64,000 nt of DNA from Microbispora sp. H11081 (GCF_012999535.1 NZ_JABBWV010000013.1:124001-188000); one strand, 5' to 3'; shown: positions 47,562 through 56,927, counted from the stretch's first letter. Notes: generated by a model from the sequence alone, not told the origin. Program-made: numbers and translations.

Positions 47562-48641
47562 TCAGTGGCGGGAGCGCAGGCCGTACATGAGCTCCTCCCA
47601 GCGGGCCGCGACGACGGGCGCGGCGTGCGCGGACGCGGTCTCCAGCGCCCCGGCCGCCAGTTGCATGCGGCGGCGCTCGTCGTCGATAAGCGCGAGCAGC
47701 GCGCACGCGAGCGACTCGACGTCGCCGCCCTCCCCCTCCCGCACCAGCACGCTGTCGCTGTCCTGGCGGAGGAACTCGGCCGGCCCGCGTGGCCCGGCGA
47801 AGCCCACGACAGGCACTCCGCAGCTCAGCGCCTCGATGACGGTCATGCCCAGCACCTCGTGCCGCGACGGCACCGCGACGATGGACGCCTTGGCGAACTC
47901 GCCGGGCAGGTCGGGAGTAGTGCCCATGAAGTACACGTGGTTGTGCAGGTCGAGGTCGCGCACGAGCGCGCGCAGCCGCCGCTCCTCCGGGCCCCCGCCG
48001 TACAGCCGGAGCCGCCAGTCCGGCCGCTTGTCCGCGACGATCGCGAAGGCCCGCACGAGCTGGTCGTACGACTTGCCGGGCACCAGCCTGCCACCGGCGC
48101 TGACGATCCGGTTGTCCATGCGGGAGCGCGGCCAGGGCCCCGCCGGCAGGGCGTCGGGAATGACATGGACCGACATGTCGTCGTCGAGCAGGCTCACCCA
48201 CTCGTCCCGCCGGCTGTCGGTGCTCGTGACCACGGCGTCGAGGCGGGGATAGAAGCGGCGCACCGGGCCCGGCACCGACGGTTTGCCCCACTCGCGGGCG
48301 ATCCGGACGACGTCGCGCGAGGCGTACCGCGCGGCCTGGACGCTCAGCGACGGCCGGGCGGTGACCAGGACGTCGGCGCGCAGCCCGCGCAGCATCCGCC
48401 AGAGCGCCACCTCGGTGCGCACCTGCCCGCGGGGCAGCAGGTGATGGACACCGGGCCTGGCGTCCACGAGCCAGCGCAGCGCCACCCGGCGGTCGACGGG
48501 GAAGAACGGGGCCTCCCTGGTCCGCCGGACGCTCACGACCTCGACCTCGTGCCGTGAGGCGAGCCCTCCTGCCAGGTTCAGCATCGCCCGCACGTCGCCG
48601 CGCATGCCGTACGCCGAGGGCAGCAGGAGGGCGATCCTCAC
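47562..48641 (-). CDS. GT4-type glycosyltransferase
   Basis: The product is 359 residues with two Rossmann domains. The N-terminal domain has MRIALLLPSAYGMRGDVRAMLNL; the C-terminal domain has VSAGGRLVPGKSYDQLVRAF, LRLYGGGPEERRLRALV and PSRHEVLGMTVIEALSCGVPVVGF with the EX7E-type nucleotide-sugar site. It transfers a sugar from a nucleotide donor, retaining configuration. The GTG overlaps the stop of the upstream gene (GTGA 48638-48641), and GGAGGTGGGAGC precedes it. The donor and acceptor are unknown; a surface polysaccharide role is likely. Confidence 0.9.
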   Translation of the reverse strand: MRIALLLPSAYGMRGDVRAMLNLAGGLASRHEVEVVSVRRTREAPFFPVDRRVALRWLVDARPGVHHLLPRGQVRTEVALWRMLRGLRADVLVTARPSLSVQAARYASRDVVRIAREWGKPSVPGPVRRFYPRLDAVVTSTDSRRDEWVSLLDDDMSVHVIPDALPAGPWPRSRMDNRIVSAGGRLVPGKSYDQLVRAFAIVADKRPDWRLRLYGGGPEERRLRALVRDLDLHNHVYFMGTTPDLPGEFAKASIVAVPSRHEVLGMTVIEALSCGVPVVGFAGPRGPAEFLRQDSDSVLVREGEGGDVESLACALLALIDDERRRMQLAAGALETASAHAAPVVAARWEELMYGLRSRH

Positions 48642-49438
48642 GCTCCCACCTCCAGCAGGAGCTCGTCGCCTGGGGTGAAGCTGGGCCGGATCGGCACGCC
48701 GTCCACGAGCGCGCGGGGATAGTGGACGCGGCGGCGCTTGCCCTCGACGTCGTCGAGCCTGGCGCCCAGCGGCAGCGCGCCCTCGACGCCGTCGACCTCC
48801 AGGTACGGCTCCCAGGAGCCCTGCGAGTCGGGGGTGGCGGCCAGCACGTCGCACAGCGAGAGCGCGGCGTGGAACCGGACTCCCTGGACGGTGGCGGCGA
48901 CCCGCACGGTCGCGTCGGGGTCGCCGTTGCGCAGCGCGAGGGTGGCCCTGCGGTGCTCGTCGTCGTCGTCGAGGCCGGTGTAGGCCAGCAGCCCCGTCAC
49001 CTCGAAGCGTCCCTCGCGGAACCACACCGCGCGGACGTCGGCGCCCGGCTCGGCCGGCTCTATCTTCAACGCGAGAAACCCGTTGCGCGTGCGGTAGGCC
49101 CGGTAGGCCAGCGTCCGCCTGCCCAGCGCGTACGCGTCGAGGCGGTCGAGGGAGAACCCGGGGTCGACGCTCTGGATGCGGGCGCGGACGCCGTCCTGTT
49201 CGAGGTAGGCGTCCCAGCGCCCCGGACCGAGGTCGAGGGGCGCCAGGGACACCGCGACGGCGGCGTCCCTGGTGCGCCCGCCGGACGCGCCGAGCGTCAC
49301 CCGCCGTTCCTCACCGGAGCCCCGGAGACGGAGGATCAGGCGGGCGCCGTCCGCGAGGGGCTCGGCGATGGACAACCGCAGGGAGAGGACGTCCGCCAGG
49401 GTGACCTCCGCATCGGTGACGACCACACCCACCGTCAA
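48638..49438 (-). CDS. Hypothetical beta-rich protein coupled to the glycosyltransferase
   Basis: The product is 266 residues, mostly alternating short hydrophobic strands without membrane segments or cysteine clusters. Two similar halves seem present: RWDAYLEQDGVRARI near residue 75 and SWEPYLEVDGVEGAL near residue 215 have the same W-x-Y-L-E-x-D-G-V pattern, so it may be a duplicated beta-sandwich. Such proteins are annotated near actinomycete teichoic acid-like glycosyltransferases. Translational coupling to the glycosyltransferase implies a joint role, perhaps glycan binding. No enzyme motif is recognised. Confidence 0.7.
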   Translation of the reverse strand: MTVGVVVTDAEVTLADVLSLRLSIAEPLADGARLILRLRGSGEERRVTLGASGGRTRDAAVAVSLAPLDLGPGRWDAYLEQDGVRARIQSVDPGFSLDRLDAYALGRRTLAYRAYRTRNGFLALKIEPAEPGADVRAVWFREGRFEVTGLLAYTGLDDDDEHRRATLALRNGDPDATVRVAATVQGVRFHAALSLCDVLAATPDSQGSWEPYLEVDGVEGALPLGARLDDVEGKRRRVHYPRALVDGVPIRPSFTPGDELLLEVGA

Positions 49439-49591
49439 GCCCCCTCCCCGTTGATTGAGCCAACGTTGAGGTTACCGTGATTTTCCTGTTATGTGGAGAA
49501 AGGCTTTGTCACTCTTCCGTGATACACGGTTCATTCCATCGCCTTGACTATCCATTACCACAAATAGTTCATACTCCGGGTAAAGATACGC

Positions 49592-51694
49592 TTACCCCTG
49601 CTTGATGGATTTGATCAGGAGCTGGGCGACGTCGACGACCTCGAGCGACTCCTTGGCCTGACCGGCGTTCTTCTTCTCGTTGATCGCGTCACCGAGCATC
49701 ACGAGGCAGAACGGGCAGGCGGTGGAGACGGTGTCCGGGTCGGTGGTGAGCGCCTCGTCCACGCGTTCGGTGTTGATGCGCTTTCCGATCCGCTCTTCCA
49801 TCCACATCCGCGCGCCGCCCGCGCCGCAGCAGAAACCGCGGTCCTTGCAGCGGTGCATCTCCTGGGTCTGGACGCCCGGCACCTTGGCCATGATGTCGCG
49901 CGGCTGGGCGTAGACCTTGTTGTGCCGGCCGAGGAAGCACGGGTCGTGGTAGGTGATCTTCTCCTCGATCGGGGTGATCGGGGTGAGCCTGCCCTCCTCG
50001 ACCAGATGCGCCAGCAGCTGGGTGTGGTGCACCACCTCATAGGTGCCGCCGAGCTGCGGGTACTCGTTGGCCAGGGTGTTGAAGCAGTGCGGGCAGGTGG
50101 CCACGATCTTCTTCACGCCCGCGTCGTTGAGCGTCTCGATGTTCTGCTGGGCGAGCATGTTGAACAGGAACTCCATGCCAAGCCGGCGGGCCGGGTCACC
50201 CGTGCAGGCCTCCATCGGGCCGAGCACGCCGAACTTCACCCCGGCGATGTGCAGCAACTCCGCGACGGCCTTGGTGGTCTTCTTGGCACGGTCCTCCAGC
50301 GCGCCGGCGCAGCCGACCCAGAACAGGTACTCGACGTCCTCGGGCATCTTCTCGTCGATGATCGGGACCTCGAAGTCGAGCTCCTCGATCCACTCGGCCC
50401 GCTTCATCTCGGACATGCCCCACGGGTTGCCCTTGTTCTCCAGGTTCTTGAGCATCACGCCCGCCTCGGACGGGAACGACGACTCGATCATCACCTGGTA
50501 GCGGCGCATGTCGAGGATGTGGTCGATGTGCTCGATGTCGACCGGGCACTGCTCGACGCACGCGCCACAGTTGGTGCACGACCACAGCACGTCGGGGTGG
50601 ATGACCCCGTCCTCGCCGACCAGCGGCTTGTCCAGCAGGGCAAGCACGTCCTGGCCGAAGCTCTCCTTCTCCTTCTCCCCGGCCAGCAGGTACGGCGCGA
50701 CCGCGAAGGCGTGGTCGCGCTGGTCGAGGATGAGCATCTTGGGCGACAGCGGCTTGTCGGTGTTCCACGCCGGGCACTGCGACTGGCAACGGCCGCACTC
50801 GGTGCAGGTGTAGAAGTCCAGGAAGCCCTTCCAGCTCGTCTCCTGGATCTTGCCGCGACCGAACACGTCCGTCTCGGGGTCGGCCTCCTCGAAGTCGAGC
50901 ACCTTGCCGTCGCTGCGCATCGGCTGCGCCGCGCCGAGCCCGTCCGGGCGGCGGGAGAACAACACGTTCATCGGGGCGGTGAAGATGTGCAGGTGCTTGC
51001 TGTTCACCACGAAGACCAGGAACACCAGCATGACGCCGATGTGCAGCAGCAGGCCGATCTCCTCCAGCACCTCGCTGGTGGGCAGGATCTTCGCGACCGC
51101 CTCCGAGGCGAAGGCCCCCGAGGCGTAGGGGAGGTTGCCGGTGTTGACAGCGGCCCCGCGGAACAGGAACATCGTCCAGATCACATTGAAGATCATGAAC
51201 AGCGTGAACCACGCGCCGCCCAGGTGCGACCCGGAGAAGCGGGAACCACGGCCCAGCTTCTTGGGCGAGTTCTTGATCCGGATGGCGGTGAACGCGATCA
51301 GCCCGAGCAGCGCGGCGACCGCGATGAAGTCCTGCAGGAAGCCCAGCACCGGCCAGGTCCCGATCAGCGGGATGTGGAAGTCCGGCCTACCGGTGATCGC
51401 GCCCTGGATGAGCGCGCCGTACGCCTCCAGATAGACCGTGGCCAGGATGAAGAAGGCCCACATCACGAAGAAGTGCGCGGTGCCCGACGGCGTCCACTTC
51501 AGCAGCTTGCGCTGACCGAACACCTCGACCAACTGCGCCTTGATCTCCGTGCCGACGTTCTCCCTGGCGTACGCGATGCGCTCGGGAGCCGGCTGGCCGC
51601 TCTTCGCGAGCCGGTAGAGGAACAGCACACGACGGCCCGCCAGCGCGAGTGCCGCGGCGGTCGCGACGAGACCTACTATCGCTACCCAGAGCAC
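49592..51694 (-). CDS. Membrane Fe-S oxidoreductase (EtfD / Rv0338c-like)
   Basis: The product is 700 residues. Five to six membrane segments occupy about residues 1-240 (NarI-like cytochrome region). Two ferredoxin clusters follow: CTECGRCQSQCP near 295 and CTNCGACVEQCP near 372. Two CCG domains complete it, with CPHCFNTLANEYPQLGG and CKDRGFCCGAGGARMW. This matches mycobacterial Rv0338c, which accepts electrons from ETF during fatty acid beta-oxidation and reduces the menaquinone pool. It is shorter than the mycobacterial protein. It appears monocistronic; the 227-base upstream gap should hold its promoter. Confidence 0.87.
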   Translation of the reverse strand: MLWVAIVGLVATAAALALAGRRVLFLYRLAKSGQPAPERIAYARENVGTEIKAQLVEVFGQRKLLKWTPSGTAHFFVMWAFFILATVYLEAYGALIQGAITGRPDFHIPLIGTWPVLGFLQDFIAVAALLGLIAFTAIRIKNSPKKLGRGSRFSGSHLGGAWFTLFMIFNVIWTMFLFRGAAVNTGNLPYASGAFASEAVAKILPTSEVLEEIGLLLHIGVMLVFLVFVVNSKHLHIFTAPMNVLFSRRPDGLGAAQPMRSDGKVLDFEEADPETDVFGRGKIQETSWKGFLDFYTCTECGRCQSQCPAWNTDKPLSPKMLILDQRDHAFAVAPYLLAGEKEKESFGQDVLALLDKPLVGEDGVIHPDVLWSCTNCGACVEQCPVDIEHIDHILDMRRYQVMIESSFPSEAGVMLKNLENKGNPWGMSEMKRAEWIEELDFEVPIIDEKMPEDVEYLFWVGCAGALEDRAKKTTKAVAELLHIAGVKFGVLGPMEACTGDPARRLGMEFLFNMLAQQNIETLNDAGVKKIVATCPHCFNTLANEYPQLGGTYEVVHHTQLLAHLVEEGRLTPITPIEEKITYHDPCFLGRHNKVYAQPRDIMAKVPGVQTQEMHRCKDRGFCCGAGGARMWMEERIGKRINTERVDEALTTDPDTVSTACPFCLVMLGDAINEKKNAGQAKESLEVVDVAQLLIKSIKQG

Positions 51695-51921
51695 AGGGCC
51701 CTCCCTGTCGAACGTCGGCGGCCGGCGTATGGGCGCGGCGCCTCGGCGGCGGCGGCCGAAACCCGCCCTGTGGACAACGTCCGCGTTTCCCGAATAATAC
51801 CGACGAGTAACATATCCTGCCTCACGCTCGGCGAGCGGTTCCGGTCACCGCGTAGTTCCCGCCGACGGCATGATAGTAGAACAAAGCTCTACAAGGAGTT
51901 ACAGGAGGGGTGGGTCCCAAC

Positions 51922-52539
51922 CTATCCGGCCAGGTAGCCCTGCACTACAGGGGCCAGCAGCTCGACGAGTTCCTCGATGTCGGCGGAGGCCATCGGCTCG
52001 AAGACGAGGATGTAGCGCGTCATCAGCACTCCGAACATCTGTGCGAACGCCGCCTCCATCCGCAGCGGCGGAACCTCCAGCGTCTCGGCCACCCGGCCGA
52101 CGACGGCCGTCCTGAAGAACTCCCGCACCATGCCGGCGGCCTGCTCGTTCACCATCGCCGTCCGCACCAGCCCCAGCAGCGGCTCCCTGGCCTCGGCGTC
52201 GGCCGTCATGGTCAGGACGAAGCGCACGATGCGCTCGCCGACCTCCTCGCGCGGCCCGGCCAGAACCCGGGGAATCATGGACGAGGGGTCCAACGGCAGC
52301 CGTAAGGCCGCGACGAACACCCCCTCCTTGCTGTCGAAGTAGTGGTGGACGAGGGCCGGGTCCACCGCGGCCTCCCGGGCGATGCCGCGGATCGTGGCCT
52401 TGTCGAACCCCTTCTCGGCGAAGACCCGCCGCGCCGCGGCCAGGATCTCGCCCCGGGTGTCCGCGGTTCCCGGCCGCCGGCCGGGACGCCGGCCCGGTCG
52501 CCGCCCGCCGCCGGAGACCTCCGGCACCTCCGTGGTCAC
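51922..52539 (-). CDS. TetR-family regulator
   Basis: The product is 205 residues. After a basic GRRPGRRPGRRPG tract (about 11-23), the helix-turn-helix reads AARRVFAEKGFDKATIRGIA and VDPALVHHYFDSKEGVFVAAL; the C-terminal ligand domain is TetR_C-like. The GTG overlaps the stop of the methyltransferase gene (52536-52539). It therefore sits third in an operon after a TIM-barrel protein and a methyltransferase, and may autoregulate it. Confidence 0.88.
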   Translation of the reverse strand: MTTEVPEVSGGGRRPGRRPGRRPGTADTRGEILAAARRVFAEKGFDKATIRGIAREAAVDPALVHHYFDSKEGVFVAALRLPLDPSSMIPRVLAGPREEVGERIVRFVLTMTADAEAREPLLGLVRTAMVNEQAAGMVREFFRTAVVGRVAETLEVPPLRMEAAFAQMFGVLMTRYILVFEPMASADIEELVELLAPVVQGYLAG

Positions 52540-53321
52540 ATCGCTCCTCGCCGGCCCTGACGGCCCACCGCGAGATACACGCGCATGGGGACGGTCAGCC
52601 GCCCGTCGGGGAAGACCCGGCCGAGCTCGGCGCGTTCCCTGGCGAGCAGTTCGCTCGCCACGCCGTCCTCCATGCTCGCGATGTACGAGTGGGAGCGCAG
52701 GTCGGTCAGAAAGTCCTCCAGCGGCACCGACCTGGTCCAGTCGACCCAGGTCTCGGCGACGGAGAGACCCGCGTCGGACATCGCGGCGGCCATCGGCGGC
52801 ATGCTCCATCCGGGCAGCACCGGCCCGATGTAGCCGGGACACGACTCGGCGAGCCGCACCTGGTTGGCCGCCAGCCAGTCCGCCTTCCCCGGGTCCACGG
52901 TGTTCCACCAGCCCGCGACCGCGCCACGGCCGCCGACCACCCGCACGGCCTCGGCCACCGACAGCGCGGAGTCCAGCCAGTGCCACGACTGGGCGTACGT
53001 CACCAGGTCGGCCGCGCCCGCGCGCAGAGGCAGGTCGTTCCCGTCGGCCAGCAACGCCGGGCAGTCCGTACGGGCGCGCAGGCGGGCGAGCATGCGCTCA
53101 CCCCGGTCCACGGCGACGACCCGGGCGCCGCGGTCGAGCAGGCCCCGGGTCGAGATGCCGGTGCCCGCTCCGACGTCGATCACGGTCGCCCCGGCGAGCC
53201 GGATCCCCGTCAGGGTCTCCAGCGCCAGGTAGAGGGCCTCCGGGTAGTGCGGCCGCGCCGTGTCGTACTCCTGCGAGACGCGGTCGAAGATCCGGTGGCT
53301 GTCGGCGAGCCGTTCGTTCAT
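52536..53321 (-). CDS. Class I SAM-dependent methyltransferase
   Basis: The product is 261 residues. Motif I is [16 protein letters not shown], followed by [16 protein letters not shown] and [21 protein letters not shown], typical of the methyltransferase type 11 group. The ATG overlaps the upstream TIM-barrel stop (ATGA 53318-53321) and its own stop overlaps the tetR start. The substrate is unknown. Confidence 0.88.
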   Translation of the reverse strand: MNERLADSHRIFDRVSQEYDTARPHYPEALYLALETLTGIRLAGATVIDVGAGTGISTRGLLDRGARVVAVDRGERMLARLRARTDCPALLADGNDLPLRAGAADLVTYAQSWHWLDSALSVAEAVRVVGGRGAVAGWWNTVDPGKADWLAANQVRLAESCPGYIGPVLPGWSMPPMAAAMSDAGLSVAETWVDWTRSVPLEDFLTDLRSHSYIASMEDGVASELLARERAELGRVFPDGRLTVPMRVYLAVGRQGRRGAM

Positions 53322-54133
53322 GATGCCGTCGACGAGGCGGCGAAGTGGAGCCTCGCGAAGGCGAGCGCCTCGGTCAGGTCCTCGATGCGCTCGGAGCGGC
53401 TCGTGGCCTTCCTCGTGTTGATCTCCAGGACGATCAGGCCCTGGTATCCGTTGCCGGCCAGGCGCTCCAGGATCGGCGCGCAGGGCTGGGTTCCCCGGCC
53501 AGGCACCAGGTGCTCGTCCTTGTTGGTGGTGCCCACGCCGTCGGCCAGATGCAGATGGGCCAGCCTGTCGCCCAGCTTCGTCGCCATCTCCATGGCGTCG
53601 GAGCCGGACACCGCGGTGTGGGACAGGTCGAGCGTCACGTCCGGGAAGTCGTAGTCGACGGGGTTCCAGTCCGGCGCGTACGGCACGACCTCGTTGCCCC
53701 TGGCCCGCAGCGGGAACATGTTCTCCACCGCGAAGACGACGTCGGTCTCCTCGCGCATCCGCGCCAGGCCCTTCTCGAACTCCCTGGCGTAGTCGCGCTG
53801 CCAGCGGAAGGGCGGGTGGACCACGACGGTCTGCGCGCCCAGCCGCTCGGCCGCCTCGCGGGCCCTGCGCAGCTTCATCCACGGGTCGCGGCCCCACACC
53901 CGCTGGGTCACCAGCAGACAGGGCGTGTGCACGGCCAGGATCGGTAGCTGGTAGTGGTCACGCAACCGTTCGAGGACCTCGACGTCCTGACTGACCGGGT
54001 CCTGTCCCACCATGATCTCTACGCCGTCGTACCCGAGCCTGGCGGCCAGCTCGAAGGCGTCCGGCGTACGCTCCGGGTACACCGACGCCGTCGACAGCGC
54101 CACCTTGCCGCTGGGCACGCGGATGTCACTCAT
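53318..54133 (-). CDS. Sugar phosphate isomerase/epimerase-like TIM-barrel protein
   Basis: The product is 271 residues of the xylose isomerase-like (AP_endonuc_2) barrel. Metal-site residues lie in [43 protein letters not shown] and LAHLHLADG, and the C-terminal VLEINTRK supplies the final Glu. The substrate is unknown. It is the first gene of the operon with the methyltransferase and TetR genes. Family members isomerise keto sugars or inositol derivatives. Confidence 0.87.
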   Translation of the reverse strand: MSDIRVPSGKVALSTASVYPERTPDAFELAARLGYDGVEIMVGQDPVSQDVEVLERLRDHYQLPILAVHTPCLLVTQRVWGRDPWMKLRRAREAAERLGAQTVVVHPPFRWQRDYAREFEKGLARMREETDVVFAVENMFPLRARGNEVVPYAPDWNPVDYDFPDVTLDLSHTAVSGSDAMEMATKLGDRLAHLHLADGVGTTNKDEHLVPGRGTQPCAPILERLAGNGYQGLIVLEINTRKATSRSERIEDLTEALAFARLHFAASSTAS

Positions 54134-54296
54134 GAGGCCAGCCTCCCCTGGCGGCCCCCGGGCACGTTCCAGTCCCGTGGCCGTGGCCGTCCGTTCGCTT
54201 CCTGCGCCCGTTCACGGATCCAGCCTAAGCCGCAGCCGCGCCGTGCGCCGCTTCGCCACAATCAACTACCCAAGGTCGCCAACTAATGTGGGCGCC

Positions 54297-54995
54297 ATGG
54301 CACGGATCGTGAGCGGGGCGGTACCCAGCCCGAACATCTGGAACACTCCCCAGATCTACGAGCTGGAGAACCTCGCCGTGGGACCCGCGGGCGCGGCCGA
54401 GGCGGCGATGCGAGCCGTACGGCCCTTCGACGGCGCGACGGTGGTCGAGATCGGCTGCGGCACGGGCTTCCACCTGCCCGCGCTCGCCGCGTCCGCCGGG
54501 CGTGTCGTGGGCGTCGAGCCGCACGCCGGCCTGGCCGCCACGGCCGCCGCCCGCTGCGCGCCGCTGCCCAACGTCGCGGTCCGTACGGGCACCGCCCAGG
54601 CGCTGCCCCTGCCCGACGCGTCGGCCGACGTCGCGATCGCGCGCTGGGCGTACTTCTTCGGGCCCGGCTGCGAGCCGGGGCTGCGCGAGCTGGGGCGGGT
54701 GCTGCGCCGGGGCGGCGCGGCCTTCGTGGTGGACGTGGACGCCGCGCGCGGCGACTTCGGCCGCTGGTTCCGGCGGTCGCTGCCGTCGTACTCCCCTGAC
54801 GCCGTCGAGCGCTTCTGGTCGGGCCAGGGCTGGCGGCGCGAGGAGCTCGACCTGCGGATGACGTTCGGCTCCAGGGCCGACCTCGAGGCGGTGCTGCGCA
54901 TCGAGTTCACCCCCGAGGTGGCCGGCGAGGCGCTGCGGGAGATCGACGGCCTGGAGATCGCCTACCCCAACGTCCTGCGCTGGCGGGAATTCTGA
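54297..54995 (+). CDS. Class I SAM-dependent methyltransferase
   Basis: The product is 232 residues. Motif I is VVEIGCGTGFHLPALA, followed by VVGVEPHAGLAA and LPLPDASADVAIARWAYFFG. ATG 54297 begins MARIVSGAVPSPNIW, and a region with little ribosome site precedes it; TAATGTG just upstream suggests a leaderless or near-leaderless transcript. It stands alone. The substrate is unknown. Confidence 0.88.
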   Translation: MARIVSGAVPSPNIWNTPQIYELENLAVGPAGAAEAAMRAVRPFDGATVVEIGCGTGFHLPALAASAGRVVGVEPHAGLAATAAARCAPLPNVAVRTGTAQALPLPDASADVAIARWAYFFGPGCEPGLRELGRVLRRGGAAFVVDVDAARGDFGRWFRRSLPSYSPDAVERFWSGQGWRREELDLRMTFGSRADLEAVLRIEFTPEVAGEALREIDGLEIAYPNVLRWREF

Positions 54996-55002
54996 GCCCC
55001 AC

Positions 55003-55028
55003 GCTTGACCTTGTCGCTGGCGTCAAGC
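55003..55028 (+). promoter_or_regulatory. MerR-type operator
   Basis: GCTTGAC (55003-55009) and GTCAAGC (55022-55028) form a perfect 7-base inverted repeat with a 12-base spacer, overlapping a TTGACC -35 element, 41 bases before the merR ATG. MerR activators bind such dyads in promoters with an unusually long spacer; autoregulation is likely. Confidence 0.75.
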
Positions 55029-55068
55029 TTTACCGTCGTGTCCCGTACGAGGGGCCGAGGAGGGGCCG

Positions 55069-55449
55069 ATGCGGATCGGCGAACTGGCCCGGCGCACTGG
55101 AGTCAGCACCCGGGCGCTGCGCCACTACGAGCAGCGCGGGCTTATCACGTCGCGCCGCTCGGCGAACGGATATCGCGAGTACGACGAGTCGGACGTCCGG
55201 ATCGTCACCGAGATCCGGAGCCTGATGTCGGTGGGTTTCACGCTGGACGACGCGCGCCCCTTCGTGGACTGCCTGCGGTCGGGCCGGTCGTCCGGGGGCT
55301 CCTGTCCCGAGTCGGTCGAGGTCTACCGGCGCAAGCTGGCCGAGATCGACGACCGGATCCGCGACCTGCTGGCCCTCCGGTCGGAGGTCGCCGTCCAGTT
55401 CGCCGAGGCGTGCCCCGGGTGCCCGCTGACACGACGAGGAGAGTCATGA
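55069..55449 (+). CDS. MerR-family regulator
   Basis: The product is 126 residues. The helix-turn-helix and wing (MRIGELARRTGVSTRALRHYE, then GYREYDESDV) are followed by a dimerisation coiled coil and a Cys-containing tail: SCPES near residue 91 and CPGCP near 118-122. The paired cysteines suggest thiol, metal or redox sensing. It precedes a thioredoxin gene with an ATGA overlap and has a matching dyad in its promoter. SoxR-like redox control of thioredoxin is a reasonable inference. Confidence 0.9.
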   Translation: MRIGELARRTGVSTRALRHYEQRGLITSRRSANGYREYDESDVRIVTEIRSLMSVGFTLDDARPFVDCLRSGRSSGGSCPESVEVYRRKLAEIDDRIRDLLALRSEVAVQFAEACPGCPLTRRGES

Positions 55450-55760
55450 TCACGCTGACCACGGAGAACTTCGACGAGCTGGTGCTGCGCGGCGACAGGC
55501 CGGTGCTGGTGGACTTCTGGACCGACTGGTGCCCGCCCTGCAAGATGATCGCCCCGATTCTCGAGGAGATCGCCGCCGAGTACGGCGACAGGCTCACGGT
55601 CGCCAAGCTCAACGCCGACGAGCACCCGGAGATCGCGCAGCGCTACCACGTCATGGGCTTCCCCACGCTCAACCTCTATCGCGACGGCGAGGTGGTCACG
55701 CAGATCAGGGGCGCCAAGCCGAAGCGCCTGCTGCTCGCCGACCTCGCCGAGTTCATCTAG
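55446..55760 (+). CDS. Thioredoxin
   Basis: The product is 104 residues, the usual thioredoxin size. The active site is W28-C29-P-P-C32, with cis-Pro in MGFPTLNLYRDG. The common CGPC is CPPC here, which usually raises the redox potential and weakens reducing power. Start ATG overlaps the merR stop, so the two are co-translated and thioredoxin is probably the regulated target. Confidence 0.93.
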   Translation: MITLTTENFDELVLRGDRPVLVDFWTDWCPPCKMIAPILEEIAAEYGDRLTVAKLNADEHPEIAQRYHVMGFPTLNLYRDGEVVTQIRGAKPKRLLLADLAEFI

Positions 55761-55772
55761 CCGAGATCGCTG

Positions 55773-55822
55773 TGCCGATAGGCGCTTATATAAGCGTTGA
55801 CTTTTATAAGCGGCTATCGGCA
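55773..55822 (+). promoter_or_regulatory. Large ArsR-type operator over the promoter
   Basis: TGCCGATAGGCGCTTATA (55773-55790) is repeated inverted at 55805-55822 with one mismatch. Within it CGCTTATATAAGCG (55783-55796) is a perfect 14-base palindrome, giving three TATAAGCG half sites. TTGACT (55797-55802) and CATAGT (55821-55826) look like -35 and -10. Repressor binding here would occlude RNA polymerase. Confidence 0.75.
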
Positions 55823-55833
55823 TAGTGAGGGCC

Positions 55834-56247
55834 GTGCACGCATTCGACGCGCTGGGGGATCCGGTGCGACGCCGGATCCTGGAGCTGCTCTCGCAGGGCG
55901 AGCAGACATCGGGAGCGCTGACCGCGGTCGTCCGCGCCGAGTTCGGGATCTCACAGCCGGCCGTCTCCCAGCACCTGCGGGTGCTGCGCGAGTCCGGGCT
56001 CACGTCCGTACGGGCCGAGGGCACGCGGCGGCTGTACGCGGTGGACCCCGCGCCCCTGCGGGAGGTCGACGCCTGGCTTGAGCGGTTCCGCGGCTTCTGG
56101 GAGCAGCGCCTCGACGCGCTCGGGACCGAGCTGGCGCGGGGCAAACGGGAGCGGCGGCTCAGCGGCGGGGATGCCCATCGCACAGCCCATCACACAGCCC
56201 ACGACACTGCCCACGACGGGCGGACCGACGAGGAAGAGCGGCCATGA
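55834..56247 (+). CDS. ArsR-family regulator
   Basis: The product is 137 residues. MHAFDALGDPVRRRILELL opens a winged helix with FGISQPAVSQHLRVLRESGL. No metal-binding Cys motif is present, so it belongs to the non-metal ArsR group that pairs with SRPBCC proteins. GTG 55834 is chosen because CATAGT (55821-55826) places a transcription start at or next to it, giving a leaderless mRNA; GTG 55825 would overlap the -10. The C-terminal tail is His-rich (AHRTAHHTAHDTAHD), an oddity. The stop overlaps the next ATG. Confidence 0.88.
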   Translation: MHAFDALGDPVRRRILELLSQGEQTSGALTAVVRAEFGISQPAVSQHLRVLRESGLTSVRAEGTRRLYAVDPAPLREVDAWLERFRGFWEQRLDALGTELARGKRERRLSGGDAHRTAHHTAHDTAHDGRTDEEERP

Positions 56248-56891
56248 GCGACTTCACCGACCTGATCAACCAAGCCCATCGCACCGTGGGCAGGCGCGAC
56301 CTGGCGGAGGGCGAGGCCCGCACGGTGCTGCTGCGGCGCACCTACGACGCCGGCATCGAGGACGTGTGGGACGCCTGCACCGATCCCGACCGGATCGGCC
56401 GCTGGTTCCTGCCGGTGAGCGGCGAGCTCAAGCTCGGCGGGCACTACCAGCTCCAGGGCAACGCGGGCGGGGAGATCCTGGCCTGCGAGCCGCCGCGGCT
56501 GCTGCGGGTGAGCTGGCTGTTCGGCGAGAACCCCGGCTTCAGCGAGGTCGAGGTGAGGCTGAGCGCGGAGGGCGACGGGCGCACCGCGTTCGAGCTCGAA
56601 CACGTCGCCGTGGTGCCGCCGGAGTTCTGGGACCAGTTCGGCCCCGGGGCCACGGGCGTCGGCTGGGACCTGGCGCTGCTCGGGCTCGGGCTCCACCTGC
56701 GCGGCGAGTCGATCGACGACCCCTCGGCCTGGGAAGCGTCGGAGGAGGCGCGGGAGCTCATGCGGCTCAGCAGCGACCTGTGGGGCGAGGCGTACCGCGC
56801 CTCGGGCGCGCCGGACGACGTGGTCGCCGCCGCGGTCGCTGGCACCACCGCCTTCTACGCGCCTGAGATGCCGGAGAAGCCGGAGAACTAG
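56244..56891 (+). CDS. SRPBCC (AHSA1-like) domain protein
   Basis: The product is 215 residues with a START/Bet v 1-like fold: LLRRTYDAGIEDVWDACTDPDRIGRWFLP, GHYQLQGNAGGEILACEPPRLLRVSW [each located by its start]. Ligand or substrate is unknown. An ArsR regulator coupled to an AHSA1-like protein is a common actinomycete pair in which the regulator controls the partner. The ATG overlaps the arsR stop (ATGA 56244-56247). Confidence 0.87.
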   Translation: MSDFTDLINQAHRTVGRRDLAEGEARTVLLRRTYDAGIEDVWDACTDPDRIGRWFLPVSGELKLGGHYQLQGNAGGEILACEPPRLLRVSWLFGENPGFSEVEVRLSAEGDGRTAFELEHVAVVPPEFWDQFGPGATGVGWDLALLGLGLHLRGESIDDPSAWEASEEARELMRLSSDLWGEAYRASGAPDDVVAAAVAGTTAFYAPEMPEKPEN

Positions 56892-56927
56892 ATTCGGAGT
56901 GTCGGGGGCGGCCGGTAACCTCCGGGC

